From Sphaerothrix gracilis (GTDB lineage: Bacteria > Cyanobacteriota > Cyanobacteriia > Phormidesmidales > Phormidesmidaceae): DNA of 64,000 nucleotides. The first letter of the stretch is position 1. The number at the start of each line of letters is the position of its first letter. Shown here piece after piece: positions 26,894 to 36,322 of this stretch. The stretch covers positions 1 to 64,000 of the forward strand of contig NZ_JASATW010000018.1 of NCBI RefSeq assembly GCF_030405905.1, read 5' to 3'. Made by a program: the position numbers and the translations under genes. The notes below the pieces were generated by a model. That model was given only the letters and a program-made list of their open reading frames with translations, searched no databases and was not told the origin of the DNA.

Positions 26894-27287
26894 CTATATC
26901 TCCTTCTACTTGTAGCGGTTGATAAAGGGCCAGATTGAGGATGATTCTCTCAGTCTGGCCGCTGTTTTGTAAATCAATGTAAACAATATAGCCATTATTG
27001 TAACAAAATGTCAAATTAGCTTGACGAATTTATCTTTCATCTTCAAACAGTTCTACGGTTAGTGCTTCTGGCGAATACAGCAGACAGCCTCACGCCCGAT
27101 ATGGCTAAAAAATATGCTGCAATTTCCCCTTCTCAGTTGCCGCCTTTTTTGAGTATGCTGGCGAAAGTGTGACTTGCTCATCGAGTCTGATGGCGTTCAC
27201 ACTGCTTCGCATTCAGCTATTTCACAACTTTATAGGTTCAGTTTCGCTATCGGCTGAGTTCCGCTCAATCACTCGCTGGCACGGAGC
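26894..27287. other. 394-bp intergenic region
   Basis: AT-rich region containing the promoter side of the psb35 gene. No RNA gene or repeat was recognised. Confidence 0.35.
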
Positions 27288-27557
27288 ATGATGCAAGATC
27301 TTCGCGTTCGCTTTCATCCTGCTGGATTCACTTGGGGACAGGGGGTCGTCTGGACGGCCACGGTTCACTATTGCTGGATCAATCTGATGATTCTGCTACA
27401 GGCGATCGCCGTGGAAGAGTTTGAGTATTACGCTGTGTACGAGTCAAATCTGTGGGACTTGGGCCTGAGTTTCCTCATGTTTAAGCCATTTGAAACTCTC
27501 TGTGAGCACGTGTTGGCGCTACTGGTTGCTCAAATAGATCTGATTAGACTTCGGTAG
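27288..27557 (+). CDS. Short ORF, hypothetical, uncertain
   Basis: 89-codon frame with a GGAG 6 nt before the ATG and 53 bp ahead of yidD. The product has a central hydrophobic stretch (WINLMILLQAIAVEEF). No homologous family recognised and composition is unremarkable, so it may not be translated. Confidence 0.35.
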   Translation: MMQDLRVRFHPAGFTWGQGVVWTATVHYCWINLMILLQAIAVEEFEYYAVYESNLWDLGLSFLMFKPFETLCEHVLALLVAQIDLIRLR

Positions 27558-27610
27558 GATAGGGATATCGCTTAGAGAATAGCTATTACAGCGATCGCAA
27601 AGATCAGCTA

Positions 27611-27850
27611 ATGAAAAGAGTATTGCTAACGCTCATTCAAGTTTATCGACGACTGATTTCGCCCCTCCTGCCGCCAAGCTGCCGCTTTCAGCCCACTTGC
27701 TCCCAATACGCGCTGACAGCGATCGATCGTTTCGGTCCCTGGCGCGGCAGTGGCTTAGCAATTCGTCGCATTTGCCGCTGTCATCCGTTTCATCCGGGGG
27801 GCTACGATCCAGTACCGACTGAGATATCAGGCGATCGGCGTCAACCGTAA
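27611..27850 (+). CDS. yidD: Membrane protein insertion efficiency factor YidD
   Basis: 79 residues. The family signature is complete: LIQVYRRLISPLLPPSCRF, then PTCSQYALTAID and HPFHPGGYDPVP. YidD is a small membrane-associated protein that assists YidC-dependent insertion. In many bacteria it sits beside rnpA and yidC; here it stands alone, which is common in cyanobacteria. Confidence 0.95.
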   Translation: MKRVLLTLIQVYRRLISPLLPPSCRFQPTCSQYALTAIDRFGPWRGSGLAIRRICRCHPFHPGGYDPVPTEISGDRRQP

Positions 27851-28161
27851 AATGAGGCTACGAGCCTAGAGAATTTCGCACTCTTCTGCAAAATGTCCTA
27901 TGACCATTCAGCCTGAAACTCATTGTGGATATCTAGATTAATACTGAAAAGTAAAATAACAGTCATACCACTCAGTCTGTCGATACAGAGACAATCAAAA
28001 TTAGCCTATCAGTATCTAACTTGTTCAAATCTCATACTCATCAACAAGAACTCTCGATGCAGAAATCGTGAAGTTTGGGAATATTTAGGGCAAGAAACAA
28101 CAGGGTCATGTAGAGTTGGGAAAACCTCCCTAAATTAAGATAGCTTTTTGATTTCAGTGCC
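27851..28161. other. 311-bp AT-rich spacer before helicase gene
   Basis: No credible gene. The base composition shifts to AT-rich near 27900 and stays so through the helicase gene, marking the left edge of a probable acquired segment. No direct repeats or tRNA were seen at the edge. Confidence 0.4.
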
Positions 28162-30435
28162 ATGCAAACAGTTCCAGTTGAGTACTCAGGTCAGATTCAA
28201 GTTATTGCAGGCAAAAATCCTAAAGAACTGTACGTTCATCAAAATGAAGCTATTAAGGCGCTAGACAAAATTAATCGGTCTTCATTTGAAGGATTATTAG
28301 TCTTACCAACAGGGGGTGGTAAAACACTAACAGCTATTCACTGGCTACTACGGAATTTTATAGATAAACGAAAAAAGGTATTGTGGATTGCCCATCGGCA
28401 CGAGCTACTAGATCAAGCAGCTGAGACACTACAGTTTAGTGCCTATACGTCATTGTTGAATAATATTGATGAGTTTAGATATCGGGTAATTTCAGGGCAT
28501 CCAAAGCACGATCGGCCCGTCAATATTGATCCCTCCGACGATATTATTGTTGCCAGTAAGGATAGCCTTAATGGCGGACTTAAATATCTTACAAACAACT
28601 GGATAAATCACGCTGATACGATTCTTCTAGTTGTTGATGAGGCGCATCATGCTACGGCAAAGACCTATCGCAAGCTAATTACTAATATTAAGCAAAATTT
28701 TAGCGATAGAGGAAAGTCTAGCAATTTTAGAATGTTGGGACTAACCGCAACTCCTTTTAGGACAGATGAAGGTGAACAAGGCTTACTTAAAAAGGTATTT
28801 CCCGACGATATTATCTTTTCAGAGCATTTGCGAACCCTAATTACGCGAGGCATTCTTTCTGAGCCTATTTTCGAGAATTTAGAGACAAATTTAGATTTTC
28901 ATCAAACGCTGAATGACAAAGATATCAGGGCAATTGAAAATTTTGACAAAATACCAAAGAAAGTAGCCGAGAATATAGCAATTTCTAAAGTTCGTAATCA
29001 GCGTATTGTCCAGCATTACATCAATAATCGAGAAAAGTATAAGCCTCTACTTGTCTTTGCCATCGATGTTGCTCATGCCATCGCCTTAAATGCTGTCTTC
29101 AGAAGCAAAGGTGTCGAGTCTGAGTTTGTAGTCGGCAAAATAGTGGATATAAATACAGGAGTGACTACTTCGCCCAAAGAAAATTCAGAAAAAATCAAAA
29201 GATTTAGAGCAGGCGAAATTGAAGTCCTCATCAACGTAGAAATGTTGACTGAAGGAGTTGATCTACCTAATGTTCAAACAGTTTTCCTGACTCGCCCCAC
29301 GACATCTACAATCTTGATGACTCAGATGATCGGTAGAGCTTTACGAGGAAAGACGGCAGGTGGTACCGAAAAAGCTTATGTAGTTAGCTTTATTGACAAT
29401 TGGGAAGACAAGATTAACTGGGTCAATCCTGAAAAACTTCATCTTGACGAAGATACAGAGCACATTGAGAAGAATGTCGAGACAATGAAGCGAATTGCTC
29501 GACTTATTTCTATCGAAAAGATTGAAGAGTTTGCGCGAATGATGGATGACTCCATCGATACAACTACTTTAGAAAAGTTGTATTTCCTCAAGCGAGTACC
29601 TGTTGGAATTTATCGATTTTCTATCCTTGAACCTTCTGAATCCGGAGAACCTGTTAACCGGAATTACGATGTTTTACTGTATAACGACACTGAGGAGGCT
29701 TATGACAGCTTTGTCAATGATTTAGAGGCTGTGTTTAAAGATATCAGCATTGACGATAGAGAGATACTAACTGATGAAGAGTTAGAAAAACTTTTGCAGT
29801 TAACTAAATCTCTTTATTTTCCCGATTATTCATTCTTACTAGGCTATAGAGATGAAGATGTTAAAAATATTCTACGCTTTTATGCTCAAAAAGAAATGGA
29901 GCCGGAGTTTATAGCTTTTAGCGAGCGAAGAAAGTGCGATTTGACGATTGTAGCCAAGCATATCTATGACAGTGATTTTACGCTCAAACAAATGACTGAG
30001 TATCTTAATTCCTTATGGAATGATAGCGCTACATTCTGGCAAGTCCTATTCGGATACAACTTTTTGTACTTCAAAAAGCAAATTGACATTGAAATAAATA
30101 AATTACTGGGCGTATATAGTGACTTAACTGTAACTCCGCCAGTTTTTATTCCAGATGAAATCCCCATTGAGAAACTTTCTCTCTTTGAAATGAGAGAGCG
30201 GGATCCAGCTCAATATCGGAACCTTAAGGACGATGTCTTTGCCAAATACACAGATGCACAAGGGTTTATAACCTGTGCCCTTAGCGGTTTGAGAAGTTCT
30301 ATGCGAAGGAACTTTCAAATTGACCACATTGTACCTATGTCAGAAGGCGGCTTAACAGTTTTAGAAAACCTTCAGGTGCTTTCTCGTGAAGCCCATACAG
30401 AAAAGACACGTTTGGAAAACTTGCAGCGTTGGTAA
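28162..30435 (+). CDS. DEAD/DEAH helicase with C-terminal HNH nuclease
   Basis: 757 residues. The superfamily 2 helicase core has Walker A LPTGGGKT (48-55), VVDEAHHA (DEAH at 159-162), LGLTATPFRTD (motif III region) and MIGRALRG (motif VI, near residue 395). A helical middle region follows, and the last 50 residues are an HNH-type module: QIDHIVPMSEGGLT, then ENLQVL and AHTEKT. The combination of translocase and nuclease fits restriction or phage-defence proteins. The gene is markedly AT-rich and contains no HIP1 octamer, unlike its neighbours, so it was probably acquired horizontally. Defence role is inferred. Confidence 0.85.
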   Translation: MQTVPVEYSGQIQVIAGKNPKELYVHQNEAIKALDKINRSSFEGLLVLPTGGGKTLTAIHWLLRNFIDKRKKVLWIAHRHELLDQAAETLQFSAYTSLLNNIDEFRYRVISGHPKHDRPVNIDPSDDIIVASKDSLNGGLKYLTNNWINHADTILLVVDEAHHATAKTYRKLITNIKQNFSDRGKSSNFRMLGLTATPFRTDEGEQGLLKKVFPDDIIFSEHLRTLITRGILSEPIFENLETNLDFHQTLNDKDIRAIENFDKIPKKVAENIAISKVRNQRIVQHYINNREKYKPLLVFAIDVAHAIALNAVFRSKGVESEFVVGKIVDINTGVTTSPKENSEKIKRFRAGEIEVLINVEMLTEGVDLPNVQTVFLTRPTTSTILMTQMIGRALRGKTAGGTEKAYVVSFIDNWEDKINWVNPEKLHLDEDTEHIEKNVETMKRIARLISIEKIEEFARMMDDSIDTTTLEKLYFLKRVPVGIYRFSILEPSESGEPVNRNYDVLLYNDTEEAYDSFVNDLEAVFKDISIDDREILTDEELEKLLQLTKSLYFPDYSFLLGYRDEDVKNILRFYAQKEMEPEFIAFSERRKCDLTIVAKHIYDSDFTLKQMTEYLNSLWNDSATFWQVLFGYNFLYFKKQIDIEINKLLGVYSDLTVTPPVFIPDEIPIEKLSLFEMRERDPAQYRNLKDDVFAKYTDAQGFITCALSGLRSSMRRNFQIDHIVPMSEGGLTVLENLQVLSREAHTEKTRLENLQRW

Positions 30436-30449
30436 ACTACAACGTTTTC

Positions 30450-31385
30450 TTAAACCAGTTTGATTTTGGCAATAATATTTGACCGAGCCTGAGAACTACG
30501 CGCAGCGCGGGCCTGTTTTAGTAATTGCCAAGCAGCAGGTGAAAACAGGGCAGGCCAAGTCAGCGCGATCGCCTCACTGAGCCGCTTTTGCTTCAGCGCT
30601 ACTAGGCCCCAATGCAGGTGCAGGTAGCGGCGAATATCTGTCATTGCGGGCAGCTCGGTCTGATGCTTATTGCTGACGTTATGATAAATTCGCTCTTTGA
30701 TCAGGACATTGGTATCTAAGCGCTGACGCAGGGCAATTTTTTGGTCATAGCCACCGGGCCAAACCGTACGATAGGCCAGGCACTGGTTGAGGAACAGAGC
30801 GTCTCCAAACTGAGCCACGCGAATCCAGGAGTCGATATCGTCACAGCTCGTCATGGTCAAATCCCAACCGCCGGACTGGAGAAACGCCTCTCGCCGTACC
30901 GCCACCTGAATCGGCGTACCAAAGGGGACCACCTCTAGCAACATGCCATAGTGAATATCGGCCTGAGGAATATAGAAAATCGTGCCGGGGCCGGTTGGGG
31001 CCGTGCGGCTGAGTTCCTGCCCGTCAGTATCTACCTGGGCCGCCTGACAGGAGCAGATCACTGCTTGGGGCCGCAGGGCGATCGCTGCCTGCATTTGCTC
31101 AATACAGTTTGGGGCTAGATAGTCGTCGTCATCTACAAACTTGATCCAGTCCCCCGTCGCCATTTCTACCCCAGCGTTCACCGCTCCAGCATGTTGCAAG
31201 TTGGCTGAGTTGCGCTGATAGCGGATGCGATCGCCCAGACTTGCCGCATACGCCTCAGTGCCATCAGCAGAGGCATTGTCCACCACAATCACCTCACAGG
31301 GAACCGTCTGTTCTAAGGCCGAGGCGATCGCCCGCTTGAGCAAATCGAGGCGATTGTAGGTGGTGATGACGATGCTAAAAGTCAC
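30450..31385 (-). CDS. Family 2 glycosyltransferase
   Basis: 311 residues. The GT-A fold starts MTFSIVITTYNRLDLL, with VVDNASADGT (nucleotide binding) and FVDDDDYLAPN (DXD metal motif near 90). The C-terminal 80 residues are helical and basic. Probably a cytoplasmic enzyme of polysaccharide synthesis; donor and acceptor are unknown. Convergent with the helicase gene, 14 bp apart. Confidence 0.88.
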   Translation of the reverse strand: MTFSIVITTYNRLDLLKRAIASALEQTVPCEVIVVDNASADGTEAYAASLGDRIRYQRNSANLQHAGAVNAGVEMATGDWIKFVDDDDYLAPNCIEQMQAAIALRPQAVICSCQAAQVDTDGQELSRTAPTGPGTIFYIPQADIHYGMLLEVVPFGTPIQVAVRREAFLQSGGWDLTMTSCDDIDSWIRVAQFGDALFLNQCLAYRTVWPGGYDQKIALRQRLDTNVLIKERIYHNVSNKHQTELPAMTDIRRYLHLHWGLVALKQKRLSEAIALTWPALFSPAAWQLLKQARAARSSQARSNIIAKIKLV

Positions 31386-31448
31386 AAGCGGCTCCTGTGA
31401 TCACAGCTTTCAGAAGCTTGCCCAAGTTTCAAGCAGCAGTTTACGCCG

Positions 31449-34400
31449 CTACAGACGGGCTAAGCGATCGCGCAGAATTTCCGCCTGAGTCTCGGCTTCA
31501 GCTAGGGCGTCGCGGGCACCCTGCACCACCTCGGCAGGGGCTTTCTCCACAAAGCCCTGATTGCTCAGACGACCAGAGAGGGACTTGATCTCTCCTTCGA
31601 CCCGGCTTAGATCTTTCTCGATCTTGGCCCGCAGCGTCTCTACATCGGCTACTCCCGTCAGCGGAATCAGTACCTGGACAGTGCCGACAACTCCCGCAAA
31701 CATTTTAGGTTGAGCGGTTTCTGGCTCTGTAGGCGTAGGCGCAGGCGTGTCTGCCGCTTTCAGTAGCGCCTTCGGTTCAGCAGCAGGCTCTAGTCTGGCC
31801 GTTTCCGTTTGATCGCCTCTCACCTGCTGCCAGAGAGCCTGGATTTGCCGACCGACTTCCTGACGTTTTTGGCCGCGCAGCAAGTTCTGGCTAGCAAACC
31901 AAAGCACGTAGGTCAGACCGATCAGTTTTAGAGTCGGTGCGATTAGCGGTAAACTTGCCAGCGTGTTCAAGACAGCGCCCGATACTCGCAGGAGCAGCAG
32001 CAGGCCAAATAAGAGCCCCAGGGTAATAGCAGGTCTGCGAATACTGCTGAAGAATTTGCCTAAATACTGCCGTGGATTAGACAGCAGTGTCAGCACAGAC
32101 TGACTGATTTCACTGGCTTCGGCGACTACATCTTCTGAAGTAATCACAATGGTTTCTGGCTCAGCAGATGCTTCGGGACTGGCCTCGGCGGCGGCAGGCT
32201 GAGGAGCAGGCACATGAACCTCCGGCTCGACTCTCTCAGCTGTTCCAGGATCTACTTCTAGACTAGCCACCGTGAGTTCCTTTATCTTGGCTAGATCTTT
32301 GATATAGGCCGCAGTGGCGTCCAGGATTTGGCGTTCCTGAGCATCATCACTTTGCAAAATCGCTTCTACTTTCACCGAAGGCTTTACTCCGGCCTCAGCG
32401 CGAAGATTGCGGATGGTGCGCACCGCACCAATCAGCAGGTCAAACTGCTGCTCCAAATCGGCATTGATAAGTGCGGGATTGACGCTGGGATATGCCTGGA
32501 TTGCTAAGAACTGGTCGTCCCCGGCCTGATTCAGGGTATGCCAAACTTCCTCGGTAATGTGGGGCATAAAGGGGTGTAGCAGCCGTAAGATGCCATCCAG
32601 CACGTAGGCTAGGGTTTGCTGGGCAACGTGCTTAGAAGCGCCTTCAGACTGAAGCCGTGACTTCACCAGCTCAATGTACCAGTCGCAGAAATCGCCCCAG
32701 ATAAACTCATAGAGTTCCTTCGCCGCCTCGCCCATGCCGTAGGCATCAACGTAGTCACAGGTTTGCTGCACCACCCGGTAGAAGCGGGAGAGAATCCAGC
32801 GATCGCTCAGCTCTAGATTTGCCTCATCTGGTTGACCCAGGGCCGCTGGCGTCTGTCCGCCCAGGTTCATCATCACGAAGCGGGAAGCGTTCCACAGCTT
32901 GTTGGCAAACTTGCCAGATGCCTCAACTGAAACCGACTCATCTGACTGGCGATCGTACTCTAAGCGAATATCCTGTCCGGCTCCGGCTACCTCGCGGATG
33001 AGGGTATAGCGTAGGGCATCGCTGCCGTATTTGTTAATTAGCAGCAGCGGGTCGATACCGTTGCCTTTGGACTTGGACATTTTTTGACTATTTTCATCCC
33101 GCACCAATCCGTGAATATAAACCGTTTCAAACGGCATCTGGTCGGTGAAATGTCCCGCCATCATGGTCATGCGGGCCACCCAGAAGAAAATAATGTCAAA
33201 GCCCGTGACCAAGGTGGTGGTGGGATAGTAGGTCTGAAAGTCCTCAGCGGTTTCATTCGGCCAGCCCAGGGTAGAGAAAGGCCAAAGCCCAGAGGAGAAC
33301 CAGGTATCCAGCACATCAGGATCCTGGCGCAGCTCTACCCCTTCACCAAACTGGGCGATCGCTTTTTCCCTGGCCGCCGCCTCAGACATCGCCACCACAA
33401 ACGGCGTATCGTCCGTAATCTTACCGTCGGTCTGACTCACCGCATACCAGGCTGGAATTTGGTGGCCCCACCAGAGCTGTCGGGAAATACACCAGTCTTT
33501 CAGGCTCACTAGCCAGTCGCGGTAGACCTTGCGCCAGCGACTAGGGACAAACCGGGGCGACTCGTGGTTGTCTAGGGCATCCAGGGCTTTTTCAGCCAGC
33601 GGGCGAATTTTGACAAACCATTGGGTAGACAGTAGCGGTTCCACAGGGACTTTGCCGCGATCGCTATAGGGCACTGAATGCTTGTAGTCCTCAGTTCTGA
33701 CTAAAAAGCCGTCATCTTCTAAACGCTTGACGACGGCGGTTCTAGCCTTAAAGCGATCGAGTCCGGCAAAGATACCGGCCTGCTCGTTCATGCTGCCGTC
33801 TTTGCTCATGATGGTGATCATGGGCAGCTGATGGCGCTGACCCATTTCAAAATCGTTGGGGTCATGAGCTGGGGTGACTTTGACGCAGCCAGTGCCGAAA
33901 GCAGCATCCACGTACTCATCGGCAATAATCGGAATTTCTCGCTCCATGATTGGTAGGGTTACGGTTTTGCCAATCAGGTGCTTATAGCGATCGTCATTAG
34001 GATTCACCGCCACGGCTGTATCCCCCAGCATGGTTTCGGGGCGGGTGGTGGCGACCTCTACATGACCAGAGCCATCGGTGAGGGGATAGCGGAAATGCCA
34101 GAGATGGCCGTCAACTTCTCGGTTCTCAACTTCCAGATCGGAAACGGCGGACTGGCTGGCGGGGCACCAGTTGACCATGTACTTACCGCGATAGATCAAC
34201 CCTTCTTCATAGAGCCAGTTAAACGCTGTGATCACCGCATTGGACAGGCCCTCGTCCATCGTGAAGCGCTGCCGCGACCAGTCTACGGAAACGCCGAGCT
34301 TGCGGAGCTGGTTAACAATGGTGCCGCCCGATTCCTCTTTCCACTGCCAAGCCCGTTCTAGGTACTCATCGCGGCTGATGTCCTGACGGGTCTGGCCCTG

Positions 34401-34709
34401 TTCCTTCAGTTCTCGATCCAGAATGGCGCTGACGGCAATGCTGGCGTGGTCAGTGCCCGGTAGCCACAAAGTATTGCGCCCCCGCATCCGGTGATAGCGC
34501 ACCAACAGGTCAATTAGCGCCATCTCAAAGGCGTGGCCCATGTGCAAGCTGCCCGTGACGTTGGGCGGCGGAATCATCACGCAGTAGGGATCGCCCTCAT
34601 GCTTGGGGTCGGCCTGAAAGATCTGCTGATCTTCCCAGCGCTGCTGCCATTTGGCTTCAGTCTGGGCCGGATCATACTGGCTGGAGAGGCTGGGAGTGGT
34701 GGCGGTCAT
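31449..34709 (-). CDS. valS: Valine-tRNA ligase with CAAD membrane-anchor insertion
   Basis: 1086 residues, about 170 longer than typical ValRS. Class I synthetase: the HIGH motif appears as HMGH near residue 57, the KMSKS loop (QKMSKSKGNG) near 550, and editing and anticodon-binding domains follow. Between the anticodon domain and the C-terminal coiled-coil (KMFAGVVGTVQVLIPL onward), residues about 825-998 hold an acidic linker and two hydrophobic helices (AITLGLLFGLLLLL; LIGLTYVLWFASQ). This matches the CAAD domain that anchors some cyanobacterial synthetases to thylakoid membranes. The coiled coil is retained. Confidence 0.95.
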   Translation of the reverse strand: MTATTPSLSSQYDPAQTEAKWQQRWEDQQIFQADPKHEGDPYCVMIPPPNVTGSLHMGHAFEMALIDLLVRYHRMRGRNTLWLPGTDHASIAVSAILDRELKEQGQTRQDISRDEYLERAWQWKEESGGTIVNQLRKLGVSVDWSRQRFTMDEGLSNAVITAFNWLYEEGLIYRGKYMVNWCPASQSAVSDLEVENREVDGHLWHFRYPLTDGSGHVEVATTRPETMLGDTAVAVNPNDDRYKHLIGKTVTLPIMEREIPIIADEYVDAAFGTGCVKVTPAHDPNDFEMGQRHQLPMITIMSKDGSMNEQAGIFAGLDRFKARTAVVKRLEDDGFLVRTEDYKHSVPYSDRGKVPVEPLLSTQWFVKIRPLAEKALDALDNHESPRFVPSRWRKVYRDWLVSLKDWCISRQLWWGHQIPAWYAVSQTDGKITDDTPFVVAMSEAAAREKAIAQFGEGVELRQDPDVLDTWFSSGLWPFSTLGWPNETAEDFQTYYPTTTLVTGFDIIFFWVARMTMMAGHFTDQMPFETVYIHGLVRDENSQKMSKSKGNGIDPLLLINKYGSDALRYTLIREVAGAGQDIRLEYDRQSDESVSVEASGKFANKLWNASRFVMMNLGGQTPAALGQPDEANLELSDRWILSRFYRVVQQTCDYVDAYGMGEAAKELYEFIWGDFCDWYIELVKSRLQSEGASKHVAQQTLAYVLDGILRLLHPFMPHITEEVWHTLNQAGDDQFLAIQAYPSVNPALINADLEQQFDLLIGAVRTIRNLRAEAGVKPSVKVEAILQSDDAQERQILDATAAYIKDLAKIKELTVASLEVDPGTAERVEPEVHVPAPQPAAAEASPEASAEPETIVITSEDVVAEASEISQSVLTLLSNPRQYLGKFFSSIRRPAITLGLLFGLLLLLRVSGAVLNTLASLPLIAPTLKLIGLTYVLWFASQNLLRGQKRQEVGRQIQALWQQVRGDQTETARLEPAAEPKALLKAADTPAPTPTEPETAQPKMFAGVVGTVQVLIPLTGVADVETLRAKIEKDLSRVEGEIKSLSGRLSNQGFVEKAPAEVVQGARDALAEAETQAEILRDRLARL

Positions 34710-34796
34710 AACAATAGAGCGATCGCGGTATTACAGACAATGTTACTTAACGATTTTGACACGGTGTTGGAGACTAGAGGGAGAAGAGGTCTACTG

Positions 34797-35001
34797 TGAT
34801 TTTTATATTCGCTTAGGCCGAGTCTATGTCGAGTATTGGGGACTGGAGGACAACCCGCGATATGCTGCCCGCAAAACTCAAAAACAGCAGATTTACGCCG
34901 CTAACGACCTGAACCTGATCGAACTAACCGACGAGCATATCCAGCACCTAGACGACTACCTACCCCAAGCCCTGCGAAAATTCAACGTCCCTGTCAACTA
35001 A
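34797..35001 (+). pseudogene. C-terminal remnant of a restriction-fold (VSR-like) protein
   Basis: An open stretch encodes DFYIRLGRVYVEYWG, then RKTQKQQIYAANDLN and a C-terminal LDDYLPQALRKFNV. This resembles the end of nuclease-fold domains found at the C-terminus of larger proteins (DFYIP..VYIEYWG pattern). Upstream codons run backward into the antisense of valS and do not look like the missing N-terminal part. It is best read as a truncated remnant; a short expressed protein is less likely. Confidence 0.5.
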
Positions 35002-35090
35002 CTCCTTCCCTACCTCCCTCATCCTCCCCACCTTCCTCATCTCCCTCATCCCCCCCACCTTCCCCATCCATCCCTTGCACAGAACTATCA
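35002..35090 (+). repeat. Pyrimidine-rich low-complexity tract
   Basis: Irregular repeats of CTCC, CCTCAT and CACCTTCC units run on directly after the stop of the remnant gene. A purine-rich tract of the same units occurs at 41189-41270 in reverse orientation. Confidence 0.6.
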
Positions 35091-35132
35091 ACTAGTGCTC
35101 AATAAAAGGAATGCGAGGCAAAAGAGGTATTT

Positions 35133-36011
35133 GTGAAAGTTGCATTCATTGGGTTAGGGACAATGGGCAGGCCGATGGCGATGAATTTGCTGCAGGCGGG
35201 GCATCAGGTGACGGTGCATAATCGCACCCGCGATCGCGAAGAACCGCTAGTTATAGCAGGGGCGAGGCGGGCAGAGTCCCCTCAGGCAGCGGCGGCAGGG
35301 GCAGAGGTGATTATTACCTGCGTCAGCGAGACGGCAGACGTGGAGGCAGTCTTGGTAGGAGACGATGGTGTGATTTATGGGGCCACAGCAGGGGCGATCG
35401 CCGTCGATATGTCTACCATTAGCCCCACCGTGACCCGGCAGCTAGCCGCGCAGTTAGGGCAGCAGGGCATTCGTATGGTAGATGCGCCCGTCTCCGGCGG
35501 CTCGGAGGGGGCACAGCAGGGGACGCTCTCTATCATGATGGGCGGGGAAGCGGCGGACGTAGAGCAGGTGCGCCCGCTGCTAGCGGCAATGGGCAAAACG
35601 ATTACTCACGTTGGCCCCATCGGTTCAGGTCAGCTTACCAAGGCGATCAACCAGGTTATTGTGGCGGGCACCTACTGGGCCGTCGCCGAAGGGATGGCTG
35701 TGGGGCTGAAAGCGGGCTTGGATATGGGTAAAGTGGTGCAGGCAGTGGGCGGCGGGGCCGCAGGCTCCTGGGGGTTGACCCACCGCTCTGGCAACATGAT
35801 TGAAAACGAGTATCCCCTGGGCTTCCGGGTACGGCTGCACCGCAAAGACCTGCTAATTGCCCTAGAAGCAGCGCGGGAGCTGGGAGTAACGCTGCCGATG
35901 ACGGCCTACGTGGAGCAGATTGAAACGGGACTGATGGCGCGGGGCTATGGGGACGAAGACATTTCCGCGATCGCCCGCAGCGTTCGCCAACAGTCTGGCA
36001 TTGAGGGGTAG
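35133..36011 (+). CDS. 3-hydroxyisobutyrate dehydrogenase family oxidoreductase
   Basis: 292 residues from a GTG with AGAGG upstream. Rossmann nucleotide-binding motif GLGTMGRPMAMNL at residues 7-19, the substrate signature DAPVSGGSEGAQQGTL near 120, and the catalytic Lys in LTKAINQ near 170. The family includes 3-hydroxyisobutyrate dehydrogenase, tartronate semialdehyde reductase and glyoxylate/succinic-semialdehyde reductases. The substrate cannot be told from sequence. The enzyme is cytoplasmic. Confidence 0.9.
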   Translation: MKVAFIGLGTMGRPMAMNLLQAGHQVTVHNRTRDREEPLVIAGARRAESPQAAAAGAEVIITCVSETADVEAVLVGDDGVIYGATAGAIAVDMSTISPTVTRQLAAQLGQQGIRMVDAPVSGGSEGAQQGTLSIMMGGEAADVEQVRPLLAAMGKTITHVGPIGSGQLTKAINQVIVAGTYWAVAEGMAVGLKAGLDMGKVVQAVGGGAAGSWGLTHRSGNMIENEYPLGFRVRLHRKDLLIALEAARELGVTLPMTAYVEQIETGLMARGYGDEDISAIARSVRQQSGIEG

Positions 36012-36033
36012 GATGGTTCGCGAACTCTCCACT

Positions 36034-36145
36034 ATCCATCGGAAAACTGCCAGCAGGCGCTATCCATCAGGAAATTGCCAGCAGGCGTTAGCCATCAGGA
36101 AATTGCCAACAGGCGCTAACCATCGGGAAATTGCCAGCAGGCAAT
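36034..36145. repeat. 28-bp tandem repeat overlapping end of zinc-ribbon gene
   Basis: Four units with an exact 28-bp period (starts at 36034, 36062, 36090 and 36118), consensus AYCCATCRGGAAATTGCCAG followed by CAGGCGYT. The unit nearest the gene encodes the final residues (CWQFPDG) plus stop of the minus-strand gene at 36116-36322; the others lie past its stop codon. There are no spacers, so it is not a CRISPR array. Each unit contains a small TTGCC/GGCAA-type dyad. Confidence 0.85.
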
Positions 36146-36322
36146 ATATTCCACCCGTTTGCTGCCGCACTGACAGGGTACGTCGTCGGAGGAAGCTACC
36201 CACTCGCGATCGCAGTCTTTGCAGTGGCAAAAAATATTATTGCGGTTGGCTTCTGCTAAGCCGCGCTGCCAGGCTTGCAGTTCTTCCGGGGTAAATTGAC
36301 GGGATCGATTCTCCATGAGCAA
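36116..36322 (-). CDS. Small zinc-ribbon protein
   Basis: 68 residues. Two paired-cysteine knuckles are visible: CHCKDC and CQC (FCHCKDCDREWV, then VPCQCGSKRVEYI), a plausible single zinc site. The N-terminal half has TPEELQAWQRGLAEANRNN. Function unknown; it looks like a conserved cyanobacterial small protein. The start may be the second Met (MENRSRQ). The 3' end overlaps a 28-bp tandem repeat that appears to derive from its last codons. Confidence 0.75.
   Translation of the reverse strand: MLMENRSRQFTPEELQAWQRGLAEANRNNIFCHCKDCDREWVASSDDVPCQCGSKRVEYIACWQFPDG

Noticed and set aside
27923..28138. 71-codon plus-strand ORF before the helicase gene
   Set aside because: AT-rich spacer, no ribosome site, no family.
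33978..34361. 127-codon plus-strand ORF
   Set aside because: Antisense shadow of valS.
36034..36145. Possible CRISPR array
   Set aside because: Units are back to back with no spacers; it is a simple tandem repeat.
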